From: Candidatus Thiosymbion ectosymbiont of Catanema sp. Cochon2018
Lineage (GTDB): Bacteria; Pseudomonadota; Gammaproteobacteria; Chromatiales; Chromatiaceae
Reading direction: 5' to 3'
NCBI GenBank assembly: GCA_011392765.1
Contig: WYCW01000004.1
Location: 863,673-927,672, forward strand
DNA length: 64,000 bases
A program made the position numbers and the translations under genes. Shown here piece after piece: positions 16,834 through 23,847 of this stretch (positions are counted from its first letter, which is position 1; the number at the start of each line of letters is the position of its first letter). The notes below the pieces were generated by a model that was given only the letters and a program-made list of their open reading frames with translations, was not told the origin of the DNA and searched no databases.

Positions 16834-17092
16834 TGGGGAGCTAACCAGCAACCTCCCTTGCCCCCATGGACGGGGGCAAGGGAGGTTTGTCTGCGTTCAG
16901 CGTCTTGATAGGCGGCGCGTCTTCTGTTGCACTGACGTTGTTGTTAGGCGATTGCCTGTTTTGGTGTCTGAAACGGTTGGGGTATCAAAACGCCGCCGGG
17001 CAGGTTTCTGTGTGCTTTCCGTTTGGTAATACGTTTTATATGGCACGTGCTGGTTAGCTCCCCAATAAGCGGCGCAGGGACGCGCCGCTTAT
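16834..17092 (-). mobile_element. 259-bp non-coding cassette, copy 2
   Basis: Same length and ends as copy 1, inserted between GCCTAA (16828-16833) and the C at 17093 of the next attC core. A few base changes from copy 1. Confidence 0.8.
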
Positions 17093-17194
17093 CGTCAAGC
17101 ATAAGCCGACGCATACTGCGCCGAACACCGTACTTTAAACAAACCCCGAAGCTCGACGGCGCAGTATGCGGTCGGCTTGATGCGCATGTTAGGC
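17093..17194 (-). other. attC site, 102 bp
   Basis: A different attC family: arms CAAGCATAAGCCGACGCATA / ...TATGCGGTCGGCTTGATGC with GGCGCAGTATGC pairing to GCATACTGCGCC. The closing core is GTTAGGC (17188-17194). The opening core was split by the 259-bp cassette copy 2. Confidence 0.85.
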
Positions 17195-18157
17195 ATCTTG
17201 GAATATCTCGCTAAGCCGTTTGTGTTTTCTATAATAGAAAGTCATAGCTAACAGCAAGGCAAATGGGGGGAAGGCGTAAACAGCGGCTAAAGAAAAAAGC
17301 GTCTTCTTTATCATTTTGTTTTCTATAACAATAGGGGGTTTCTCGAATTTATCAAACAGCTCGGAAGCCGGTAAGTCCAACTCATCACTACCGTCTACTT
17401 CTCTTAAAGAAATAATCCCGTCACTATCTATTTTTCCGCTGTAATAAGCAACATCTCCAGTGGTTCCTTTTATCCCGTATGCAAACATCTTTGGCGTTCC
17501 GATCCAAAATAAATGAACAAACAAGGCGAGCACAACGGCAAGCATCGTAGATACCAACAGAAAGCGCTTCTTAAATCGTTTCTTATCAGAAAGCCTGTGG
17601 CTGTAATTTAACTTGTCGATTCTTGCGGTATTTAAGATCCGGTGGTCGAAGGTTATCAATTCATCGAGCGAAGTGGTTTTTTTGAAAGTCGTACTCTCCT
17701 GATCTTCCTCTGCCTGGACCTCGGCTATTGCTTGAAATCTAATGTATTCTCTCTTTCGCATGTGGCCAGGATTGATTTCGATTGTTTGTTCGTTCGTTGA
17801 AATTGATGGCTCCATATCCTTAGAACATGAGACAATTAGCGCATCTCTCCACACGCTTCCTTCGGGTAGTTTCAAAGATATGGGCTTTCTTATATCTGGT
17901 AGCGAAATATCACTATTTCCGCTATTAACGAGTGCAGCATTTAGCAAAACTAGATTTTTCTCTACCTCTTCTCCGTTATACTTGATTTCTAAGCCAGGGA
18001 GTTGATGATTAGAGGGCGCGTAAAGATTCACGGCTTGCTCGCTAACAAAGCTTATTTTTCCCGGATAACGGCGCCGCAGAGCAAGGTATACTCCCCAAGC
18101 GCCAAACGCCAAAGAAACGCTTATTCCGGCAACGGCTAGTATTGTTTCGGTGTCCAT
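17189..18157 (-). CDS. three-helix membrane cassette protein of unknown function
   Basis: 322 aa. An N-terminal helix (TILAVAGISVSLAFGAWGVY) is followed by a large soluble domain (about residues 30-195: KISFVSEQAVNLYAPSNHQL, VLLNAALVNSGNSDISLPDI). A second helix (FLLVSTMLAVVLALFVHLFW) and a short extracytoplasmic loop follow, then a third helix (TLFSLAAVYAFPPFALLLAM) and a basic tail. The soluble part resembles small-molecule sensing or immunity-type domains in layout, but I recognise no family. The stop codon lies within the attC, typical of compact cassettes. The ATG at 18157 is only about 20 bases from the next core (18177). Confidence 0.65.
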   Translation of the reverse strand: MDTETILAVAGISVSLAFGAWGVYLALRRRYPGKISFVSEQAVNLYAPSNHQLPGLEIKYNGEEVEKNLVLLNAALVNSGNSDISLPDIRKPISLKLPEGSVWRDALIVSCSKDMEPSISTNEQTIEINPGHMRKREYIRFQAIAEVQAEEDQESTTFKKTTSLDELITFDHRILNTARIDKLNYSHRLSDKKRFKKRFLLVSTMLAVVLALFVHLFWIGTPKMFAYGIKGTTGDVAYYSGKIDSDGIISLREVDGSDELDLPASELFDKFEKPPIVIENKMIKKTLFSLAAVYAFPPFALLLAMTFYYRKHKRLSEIFQDA

Positions 18158-18176
18158 GCGAATTCTCTTTTGTGGT

Positions 18177-18280
18177 GCCTAACGTTTGGGCTCAGGCGCC
18201 CAATGCCGCGTGGCACTGAGCTTGAAGCTTGCTGAGGGGCCGGACCGCGGCATTGGGTCGCCTGCAGCCGAATGTTAGGC
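18177..18280 (-). other. attC site, 104 bp, intact
   Basis: GCCTAAC at 18177-18183 and GTTAGGC at 18274-18280 with arms CAGGCGCCCAATGCCGCG and CGCGGCATTGGGTCGCCTG. This is the best-preserved attC in the array and defines the consensus for the others. Confidence 0.92.
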
Positions 18281-18337
18281 GAATGGGCTGTGAAAAACGA
18301 CTCGTCAATTAAGCCTGGCCCCTTTACTGTTTGATTT

Positions 18338-19195
18338 CTACTCGTAGCTTGCTATTTTCTCCCTACATAACTTTTCAGTTAAACTCTGTAACTCTTGTAC
18401 TCGCTCCGAAAGCCAATTAAGCTCTTCTTTTGTGATTGCATAACTTGGTTTATACCGGGCATCCACATAGGCTTTCCGAAGCAACTTAAACCTTTCTTTT
18501 TCTTCGTTTGTAGAACGCGGAAATATAGACAAAAACCTTGGCTCTATGCTTGATACTCTTTGACTTAATTTCTCTAAATCATGAGTACTTGGTTTGTAGC
18601 GAGTAAATACCAATAAGATTGTTCCATAAAGACGCTCTGTCACCTGATGCAAATTAAAAGCAGCGACATTACAACTATTATCTGAAATTGCATGGTTATA
18701 TTGCCTTAGATACTCCTTAGCATTATTAAACCAATACTCGAAATCCTCTTCAGCTAATTTTTTTCTTTCTTTGGATGTTATTTCAATTGGCTCCGCCAAT
18801 TGAAACTTGCCTGAATCATACAGAAGTACTCCTTCCCGCAGGATGTCAATATAAAAATACTGACTTTTCCTTAAACGACGATTTACAAACTGGATATCTT
18901 CGGCAATCAGGCTGATTGGTGTTCGGTGGATAGTTTTGATCAAACGTTGAGCAACTTGATTGTTTTGCTCAATTTTGTTGGCTTGGCGCGGTGTTTCGGT
19001 AATAACAAGAAGATCAAAATCGCTTTGATAGCGGTAGAGGAGCGTTTCCGGGTCAAGGTCTTCAACCCAGTCACCACGGGCATAACTCCCAAACAATATA
19101 AGCATATCGAGATTAACTTCTTCTCCAATGATCTCGATAGCCTTTTGTAGTTCCTGCTGTTTTTGCTGTGGCAGATGTTCAAGTGATGTTTTCAT
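18338..19195 (-). CDS. MNT nucleotidyltransferase-HEPN fusion (toxin-antitoxin type)
   Basis: 285 aa. The N-terminal domain (about 1-130) is a minimal nucleotidyltransferase: ILFGSYARGDW is the GS motif and SDFDLLVITET holds the paired catalytic aspartates. The C-terminal domain (about 140-285) is a HEPN domain, with RYKPSTHDL fitting the RX4-6H RNase motif after a helical AFNLHQVTERLYGTILLVFT. In known MNT/HEPN pairs the nucleotidyltransferase modifies and silences the HEPN RNase. Here both are in one polypeptide, so it may be self-regulated. Start at MKTSLEHLPQQKQQ, about 55 bases from the attC core at 19251. It is a cassette gene. Confidence 0.85.
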   Translation of the reverse strand: MKTSLEHLPQQKQQELQKAIEIIGEEVNLDMLILFGSYARGDWVEDLDPETLLYRYQSDFDLLVITETPRQANKIEQNNQVAQRLIKTIHRTPISLIAEDIQFVNRRLRKSQYFYIDILREGVLLYDSGKFQLAEPIEITSKERKKLAEEDFEYWFNNAKEYLRQYNHAISDNSCNVAAFNLHQVTERLYGTILLVFTRYKPSTHDLEKLSQRVSSIEPRFLSIFPRSTNEEKERFKLLRKAYVDARYKPSYAITKEELNWLSERVQELQSLTEKLCREKIASYE

Positions 19196-19250
19196 ACTCT
19201 AATGATAATTGCTACTCCTGTAGATTCATAGCGCCGGTTCCTCTTGAGAC

Positions 19251-19370
19251 GCCTAACGTTCACATTCAGCGGACCAAAAATCGGAGCGCCTTTTTGTGCG
19301 AAAATTGAGCGATAGCAAAAGCACAACAAGGCGCGTAGATTTTTGTGTCCACTGGAATGTGGTGTTAGGC
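19251..19370 (-). other. attC site, 120 bp
   Basis: GCCTAAC (19251-19257) and GTTAGGC (19364-19370) bracket arms CACATTCAGCGGACCAAAAATC and GATTTTTGTGTCCACTGGAATGTG (shown in part) and GGAGCGCC / GGCGC stems. A third attC family in the same array. Confidence 0.88.
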
Positions 19371-19376
19371 ACAATA

Positions 19377-20396
19377 TTAGTGGTAGGATTCGATGACTTT
19401 ATTAATTTTCCAAGGTTTTACATATTTAGTATTATCAGATGTAAAGCAGTATGCATCACGATTGCCTGGGAATGACATAACTTTTTTCTGAATTTTCTTC
19501 TTTTTGCCCATACTTAATAGATTCCAAAATTTTTGGCTTATGAATGTATTTTCGAAATATTCGAAGGCCATTTTAAATACCCTATTAGAGAACTCGTTGT
19601 TTTGTGGCTCCATTAAGCTATTTACAAACTGTTCATTCTTTATATTTTTTCCATACCATGAAAAAAGTATTCTTCCTTCGTTTTCAGACGCAAATATATT
19701 AACAGCGATATAGTCATTTATGTTAAGAGGAAACTCTAAGTTATTTAATCTGTTGCCATGCAGATCGAATTCAGGCGCTACTGCGCCAGACAACATAATT
19801 TCTGTAAAAACGTTTGTATGAATAGAGGTGAAATTAATCTCATCAAAGTTATTTTCAAGTATACACGTATCTAGCTTTTTCTTTAAATCGTAGGTTTCCG
19901 ATAGCGCCATATCTATGCCAGCCAGATAAGGGTTAAGGGATAAACTTATTTCCACATACTTATTGTTATCATTCGCCTTTAAAAAAGTTAATACCTTTTC
20001 ATGAAGTAATTTTTTATCTTCTTTTTCATAGATTTCCTTACATAGACTTCTAAATGTTAGCAAACCCACATGTTCTCTTGTGTCTTTAAAATCATGGCTT
20101 TCAAATGGTTCGAATAGTTTACTATCATGGTAACTACAAAACCCAAGAAAAGTAGAAGCCTTCTTTACACCTACAGGTTTTGGTTCAAGTTTTCCTTTAT
20201 TTGTGAAGATAGAATGAAACGATGGCTCAAATTGTATAACTTCTCCACCTATTTGTAGATGACTTAAACCACCGTTTCGTTGAATAGTGTGGGCTTTTGA
20301 AATTTTATTAGAACAATTTTCCTTTGAAGCATGTGGATGATAACAAGTTTTTTTTGGCCTATGACCAAATAGTACAGATTTAAGTTGCTTTTCCAT
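19377..20396 (-). CDS. cassette protein with CxxHD-type motif, unknown function
   Basis: 339 aa from the ATG at 20396 (MEKQLKSVLFGHRPKKTCYH). The ORF continues 11 codons up, but those lie in the 259-bp cassette junction. Features: an early Cys/His cluster (TCYHPHASKENC), QRNGGLSHLQIGGEVIQFEP, and FLGFCSYHDSKLFEPFESHD, whose Cys-His-Asp pattern suggests metal binding. A helical middle and a lysine-rich C-terminus (MGKKKKIQKKVMSFP) follow. I have seen similar GFCxxHD proteins only as uncharacterised families, so no function is proposed. Strongly AT-rich compared with neighbouring core genes. Confidence 0.65.
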   Translation of the reverse strand: MEKQLKSVLFGHRPKKTCYHPHASKENCSNKISKAHTIQRNGGLSHLQIGGEVIQFEPSFHSIFTNKGKLEPKPVGVKKASTFLGFCSYHDSKLFEPFESHDFKDTREHVGLLTFRSLCKEIYEKEDKKLLHEKVLTFLKANDNNKYVEISLSLNPYLAGIDMALSETYDLKKKLDTCILENNFDEINFTSIHTNVFTEIMLSGAVAPEFDLHGNRLNNLEFPLNINDYIAVNIFASENEGRILFSWYGKNIKNEQFVNSLMEPQNNEFSNRVFKMAFEYFENTFISQKFWNLLSMGKKKKIQKKVMSFPGNRDAYCFTSDNTKYVKPWKINKVIESYH

Positions 20397-20411
20397 TTCT
20401 ATATTGCCTAA

Positions 20412-20670
20412 TGGGGAGCTAACCAGCAACCTCCCTTGCCCCCATGGACGGGGGCAAGGGAGGTTTGTCTGCGTTCAGCGTCTTGATAGGCGGCGCGTCT
20501 CCTGTTGCACTGACGTTGTTGTCAGGCGATTGCCTGTTTTGGTGTCTGAAACGGTTGGGGTATCAAAACGCCGCCGGGCAGGTTTCTGTGTGCTTTCCGT
20601 TTGGTAATACGTTTTAGATTGCACGTGCTGGTTAGCTCCCCAATAAGCGGCGCAGGGACGCGCCGCTTAT
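20412..20670 (-). mobile_element. 259-bp non-coding cassette, copy 3
   Basis: Third copy, between GCCTAA (20406-20411) and the C at 20671 that begins a 104-bp-type attC. Length is identical to copies 1 and 2. The 63-codon ORF of copies 1 and 2 is changed here (TTTTAGATTGC), so it is unlikely to be functional. Confidence 0.8.
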
Positions 20671-20768
20671 CGTTTGGGCTCAGGCGCCCAATGCCGCGTG
20701 GCACTGAGCTTGGAAGTTGCAGAGGAGCCGGACCGCGGCATTGGGTCGCCTGCAGCCAAATGTTAGGC
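20671..20768 (-). other. attC site, 104-bp type
   Basis: CGTTTGGGCTCAGGCGCCC to GTTAGGC (20762-20768). Same family as 18177-18280. Its first core is split by the 259-bp cassette copy 3. Confidence 0.88.
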
Positions 20769-20883
20769 GAATGAGCTGTGAAAACGATCCACCAATTGAG
20801 CCTGGCCCCTTTCCTATGGATGGCTTGGGTTGACGACCTAAGCTGGCCTATACCGGCTTGGCCGGCGAGTTTGCGCGATACGG

Positions 20884-21129
20884 CTAGGTCCTGCTGTCCA
20901 AAATGTTTTGCAGGATGTTTCCTATCCTTTCTTCCGTCTTCGAATCGATATTCTTCCCGCAATTCATGAAGTAAAACGCAGCCATCTGAACCGAGGTTAT
21001 ACAATTCTGTTTGATAATTTCCCGTGTTTCTTCCTCCAGTTGCGCGATTTCCGGGATATTCTCGTACTTCTCCTTTAATGCTTGTATCTTCTGAATCAAG
21101 ATAAACTCTGGATTCTCTACCGCTTTCAT
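20884..21129 (-). CDS. 81-aa cassette protein, copy B
   Basis: Near-identical to 14151-14396: K13 to Q and V17 to A in the first 20 residues and L to F in QMAAFYFMNCGKN. The flanking cassette sequence is also conserved, including the attC and the GAAAGTTGCCAGACGCC segment upstream of the ATG. So the whole cassette was copied rather than the gene alone. The 3' flank is 18 bases shorter than in copy A. The cassette's outer core is GCCTAAC at 21184-21190. Function unknown; low divergence suggests the copy event is recent or both are under selection. Confidence 0.75.
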   Translation of the reverse strand: MKAVENPEFILIQKIQALKEKYENIPEIAQLEEETREIIKQNCITSVQMAAFYFMNCGKNIDSKTEERIGNILQNILDSRT

Positions 21130-21190
21130 CGTTTTTTCTCCAACGCCCTGTTGAAGAAAGTTGCCAGACGCCGGGCGTTGAACGCCTAAC

Positions 21191-21611
21191 AGGTAGTAGA
21201 CGGCAAATCGCCGTGTTTAAATACGTCGAATCGCCTTCTATACCACAATTCTTGCTTCTTTAATCAAATTCATGAATATCTGCATCAACGCACCTAATGC
21301 CTAGTTTCGATTGATACTGCTGGCTTTGACACTGGAGCGTGAGAGTCAACTAGAGGCTATGAATTTGCAATATCGGTCGAAACCAGGTACTAGAAACAAT
21401 GAGTTAAGACCTGCCGACGACTTGTTGCCTCGGTCTCCTGAGCGAACAACTACGGCGAACTTCCATCTAGGATTCCTTGAGGGACCCGAATCTTTACAAA
21501 TGAGTCAACTTTTTGCACTGCACAAGAAATTCACCCCTCGTCGGTCCGAGGCGGAGCCTTGTTAGTTCTTGATCCCTAAACCTAAAGTGGGTGTGCTTTT
21601 ATAACCTTACC
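21191..21611. repeat. non-coding stretch with dispersed repeats
   Basis: About 420 bases between cassettes. 21241-21282 matches the sequence fused to the truncated IS1595 transposase (TTGCTTCTT..ATTCATGAATATCT). 21466-21560 is an inverted copy of the TCCTTGAGGGACCC / TTTACAAATGAGTCAA dispersed repeat ending in CGTCGGTCCGAGGCGGAGCC. Any attC of the first cassette seems to have been replaced. Confidence 0.55.
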
Positions 21612-22103
21612 TCATCTTAATTCTCCTACCTCCAGCAATACACGTTTAACCAATGCATTACTTAAACGAAAACCTGCTCCCAATTGCAAACGTTCCAATA
21701 ATGGTGCAAGTGTTTTAATATACCCTTTCGTTTTTGCTTCCACTAAAATACCAATGACACCTACTACTTTCAGGTTTAATCGCCGTGCTACCAGCCGCCC
21801 ACGACGCTCATCGACCAATAATAAATCGGCATCTTGTTCCAATGCTAACACAATAGCTTCAGCTTCTCCTCTATCGAGCTCGACCTCCAAAGCTTGTACC
21901 AAAATACGATTTGTAACTGATACCACTTTAATCCAGTTGGAATTTTGGATTTCAATTTTCCCTGGCAGATCTGAATCAGGTGTGATTATTTCATTATACA
22001 CATGTTGAGGGATAAGTATTCCTTCGTAAAGTTTTGACAATAATGATAATTGACCGATTGCGGATAATGCAATTATCGGAGATGCATCACTTGCGACAAT
22101 CAT
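21612..22103 (-). CDS. DUF3368 PIN-like toxin
   Basis: 163 aa. MIVASDASPIIALSAIGQLS carries the first acidic residue and the SPI/IAL pattern of DUF3368 proteins. LDRGEAEAIVLALEQDADLL, LLVDERRGRLVARRLNLKVV and GVIGILVEAKTKGYIKTLAP are the next family blocks with conserved E, D and R residues. These PIN-related proteins pair with UPF0175 proteins as toxin-antitoxin modules; the partner is the overlapping upstream gene (4-base ATGA-type overlap). The attI-proximal position makes it the likely first cassette, closest to the integron promoter. RNase activity is inferred from the fold. Confidence 0.82.
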   Translation of the reverse strand: MIVASDASPIIALSAIGQLSLLSKLYEGILIPQHVYNEIITPDSDLPGKIEIQNSNWIKVVSVTNRILVQALEVELDRGEAEAIVLALEQDADLLLVDERRGRLVARRLNLKVVGVIGILVEAKTKGYIKTLAPLLERLQLGAGFRLSNALVKRVLLEVGELR

Positions 22104-22345
22104 AACCGACTCAGATCTTTTAATGTATCAAGGTCTTGTTCAAAGTCCTCCACATCATAATGTATTTTGATGTCTCTGCTTGCGAGTAGATGCTGAAACC
22201 GATAACGAGAAAAATCACACATATGGGCAGCCTGTGCTAATGTTAACCGTTCCTGTTGATAAAGTAATACGGCGATTTCTGCTCTCAAGCCGTTTTCTGA
22301 AATATGTGCTGCTTGTAAAATTTGATTATCTATGACTAAACTCAT
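22100..22345 (-). CDS. UPF0175-family antitoxin
   Basis: 81 aa from the ATG at 22345 (MSLVIDNQILQAAHISENGL). The next block, RAEIAVLLYQQERLTLAQAA, is followed by HMCDFSRYRFQHLLASRDIK and IHYDVEDFEQDLDTLKDLSR. The middle is a helix-turn-helix-like segment typical of UPF0175 (AQAAxxxxxSRxxFxxLLxxRxI). Such proteins bind DNA and neutralise the downstream DUF3368 partner. A start five codons earlier (22360) is also open. It lies about 30 bases from the putative attI core. Confidence 0.82.
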   Translation of the reverse strand: MSLVIDNQILQAAHISENGLRAEIAVLLYQQERLTLAQAAHMCDFSRYRFQHLLASRDIKIHYDVEDFEQDLDTLKDLSRL

Positions 22346-22374
22346 AATTGTATTTCTCACTAGATAGTCGGTTG

Positions 22375-22381
22375 ACCTAAC
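22375..22381 (-). other. putative attI core
   Basis: Minus-strand GTTAGGT fits GTTRRRY. It lies between the first cassette and the divergent intI remnant, where attI is expected. No second integrase-binding site was verified. Confidence 0.35.
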
Positions 22382-22497
22382 TACAAGTAGACCTCAAAAG
22401 TGACGTAAGAAAATACGTCGAAAGTGATGTCTAATCTGCTTGCCTGTTCGCAAGTACCTGTATGTATTGCCAGTATAGAGGACAAACCCGTCAGGTA

Positions 22498-23134
22498 CTG
22501 ACAGGGGAAATACCCCCTCCGCCGGAACGCAGACCAAGCCCCGCCTGCTCGACCAGGTGCGGGACGAAATCCGTTTTGGCTCTTTATGGATTCCGGACTG
22601 CTTTGCCTTGGCCGCGGAGTCATCTTGTTTCTCGCTGCCGGACCGTTTGCTGCCTTCACCCCCCCCTCGTTACACCGCGGTCTTGCCGGGCGTGTAGGAT
22701 GCGGTGAGCGTGGTATACCGTAGCAGGATTACACCAATCCCGATCGCGAACCGCATCAATGAGCGGGCAGCCGGCGACTGGTGACTGGAGGCCCGGTCGG
22801 TGAGCACAGCCCACCCTACGGTCGCGCCGGAGGTGGAGGACAGTAACAGTCCGGAATCCATAAAGAGCCTCCGTTTTAAGCACTACAGCATCCGCACCGA
22901 GCAAGCCTATCCGGATTGGATTCGCCGCTTTATCTTGTTTCACGCCAAGCATCATCCCGCAGAGATGGGCGCACCGGAGGTGGAGGCTTTTCTCACACAT
23001 CTCGCCACGGTCGGCAGGGTGGCCGCTTCGACCCAAAACCGGGCCCTATCGGCATTGCTGTTCCTTTACCGGGAGGTCTTGGAGATCGAGCTTCCCGGGA
23101 TGGAAAACATGCAGCGGGCCAAACGCTCGCAAAA
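22498..23134 (+). pseudogene. intI: integron integrase intI, inactivated
   Basis: Tyrosine recombinase of integrons, N-terminal part only. TGEIPPPPER (from about 22498) is followed after a frameshift by TKPRLLDQVRDEIRF (to 22577). A 292-bp element interrupts it. After the element the same frame resumes at 22872: RFKHYSIRTEQAYPDWIRRF, ILFHAKHHPAEMGAPEVEAF, LTHLATVGRVAASTQNRALS, ALLFLYREVLEIELPGM. These are the conserved IntI SAM-like DNA-binding domain blocks. At 23135 a second element cuts the gene, and the catalytic domain with its R-H-R-Y residues is absent. It is divergent from the cassettes, as in functional integrons. Confidence 0.88.
22578..22869. mobile_element. 292-bp MITE-like element inside intI
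   Basis: Perfect terminal inverted repeats of 23 bp (outer 20: GGCTCTTTATGGATTCCGGA) and the 8-bp target duplication TCCGTTTT at 22570-22577 and 22870-22877. Removing the element plus one duplication restores the IntI frame. Related ends occur at 42152 and 50720-50738. Confidence 0.9.
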
Positions 23135-23395
23135 GGGTGGTGTTCTAACTTTGTTGTTTCGGTTTATGGGATGCCTTGAAAACCCCATGACAGGGAGTTT
23201 TCAAGTTCCCTATACTCCAATGCCATTAAGTTAAGCGCTACCGGTCGGCAAAGTAAGAGAAGAAACTACGAATCACGCGAATCCTCGCGAAGCGATTCGC
23301 GGAAATTCGCGTGATTCGTAGTTTTCTCTAAGTGGCCAACAGCTAACTTAATGGCATTGCCCTATACTCGGTAGCAACAAATTAGAATACCACCC
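23135..23395. mobile_element. MITE truncating intI, itself carrying a nested MITE
   Basis: Ends GGGTGGTGTTCTAACTTTG and the complement of GGGTGGTATTCTAATTTG. The internal sequence matches the uninterrupted copy at 35561-35668 (GGTTTATGGGATGCCTTGAA...). It is interrupted at 23218. No coding capacity. Confidence 0.85.
23218..23359. mobile_element. 142-bp nested MITE
   Basis: Perfect 16-bp ends CAATGCCATTAAGTTA and complement, with target duplication CCCTATACTC at 23208-23217 and 23360-23369. The middle is a hairpin of ACTACGAATCACGCGAAT and its complement. A partial relative is at 35382-35495. Confidence 0.88.
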
Positions 23396-23406
23396 AAATT
23401 TGCTTT

Positions 23407-23703
23407 TCACGCTCTCGCAGCGACTTCCATCTCGATCTCTTTTTCATGTTCACGGCTAGCCATCTTCAAGTCGTAACTGGTTTGCAGATTCATCCAGCTT
23501 TGTGCATCGGTACCGAAATAACGGGCCAATCGCAGCGCGGTGTCCGGGGTGATGCCTCGCCGCTCGCGCAGGATATCGCCTATTCGCGTGGCCGGAACGC
23601 GCAGCTTAAGCGCCAGTGCGTTGGCGGACAATCCCAGCGGTTTCAGGTATTCCTCGCGCAGGATTTCGCCAGGGTGAATGGGGCGCATGTTATTCGTCGT
23701 CAT
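23407..23703 (-). CDS. higA: HigA-type antitoxin
   Basis: 98 aa. MTTNNMRPIHPGEILREEYL, KPLGLSANALALKLRVPATR, IGDILRERRGITPDTALRLA, RYFGTDAQSWMNLQTSYDLK is the signature of the VapI/HigA subfamily of XRE regulators that partner HigB. The helix-turn-helix is at about residues 20-60. In this family the antitoxin follows the toxin. Here the toxin gene lies upstream at 23848-24126, but a 131-bp MITE has landed between them, so the usual tight coupling is broken. Confidence 0.9.
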   Translation of the reverse strand: MTTNNMRPIHPGEILREEYLKPLGLSANALALKLRVPATRIGDILRERRGITPDTALRLARYFGTDAQSWMNLQTSYDLKMASREHEKEIEMEVAARA

Positions 23704-23716
23704 CGTCGTTGCCTTA

Positions 23717-23847
23717 GAGGCTGTCTAAAAACTAACACATTGATTTTAAAGCGGTAGGCTGGGGGGCAGGGAACGAACCCCAGTTATTGCTGGGTTTTGG
23801 CCGTCCCTGGCCGCAACCCAGCCTACGGTCCCTTTTTAGACAGTCTC
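23717..23847. mobile_element. 131-bp MITE between higB and higA
   Basis: Ends GAGGCTGTCTAAAAA (23717-23731) and its near-complement TTTTTAGACAGTCTC (23833-23847), flanked by TTA on both sides. The interior holds a GGTAGGCTGGG...CCCAGCCTAC inverted repeat. Its ends resemble the element in the ParE gene at 58427. Confidence 0.82.

Larger units (their letters stand above)
13313..23134. other. chromosomal integron: cassette array plus inactivated intI
   Basis: An array of minus-strand genes separated by at least seven imperfect palindromes with GCCTAAC and GTTAGGC ends. It lies next to a plus-strand, divergent integrase gene remnant. This is the canonical integron layout with the attI side near 22375. 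Cassettes are AT-rich compared with the flanks, most carry a single gene, and some carry none. Cassettes from attI outward: TA pair, 81-aa gene, 259-bp cassette, 339-aa gene, MNT-HEPN, 322-aa membrane protein, 259-bp cassette, 75-aa gene, 232-aa gene, broken gene, 259-bp cassette, 81-aa gene, GNAT. Confidence 0.85.
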
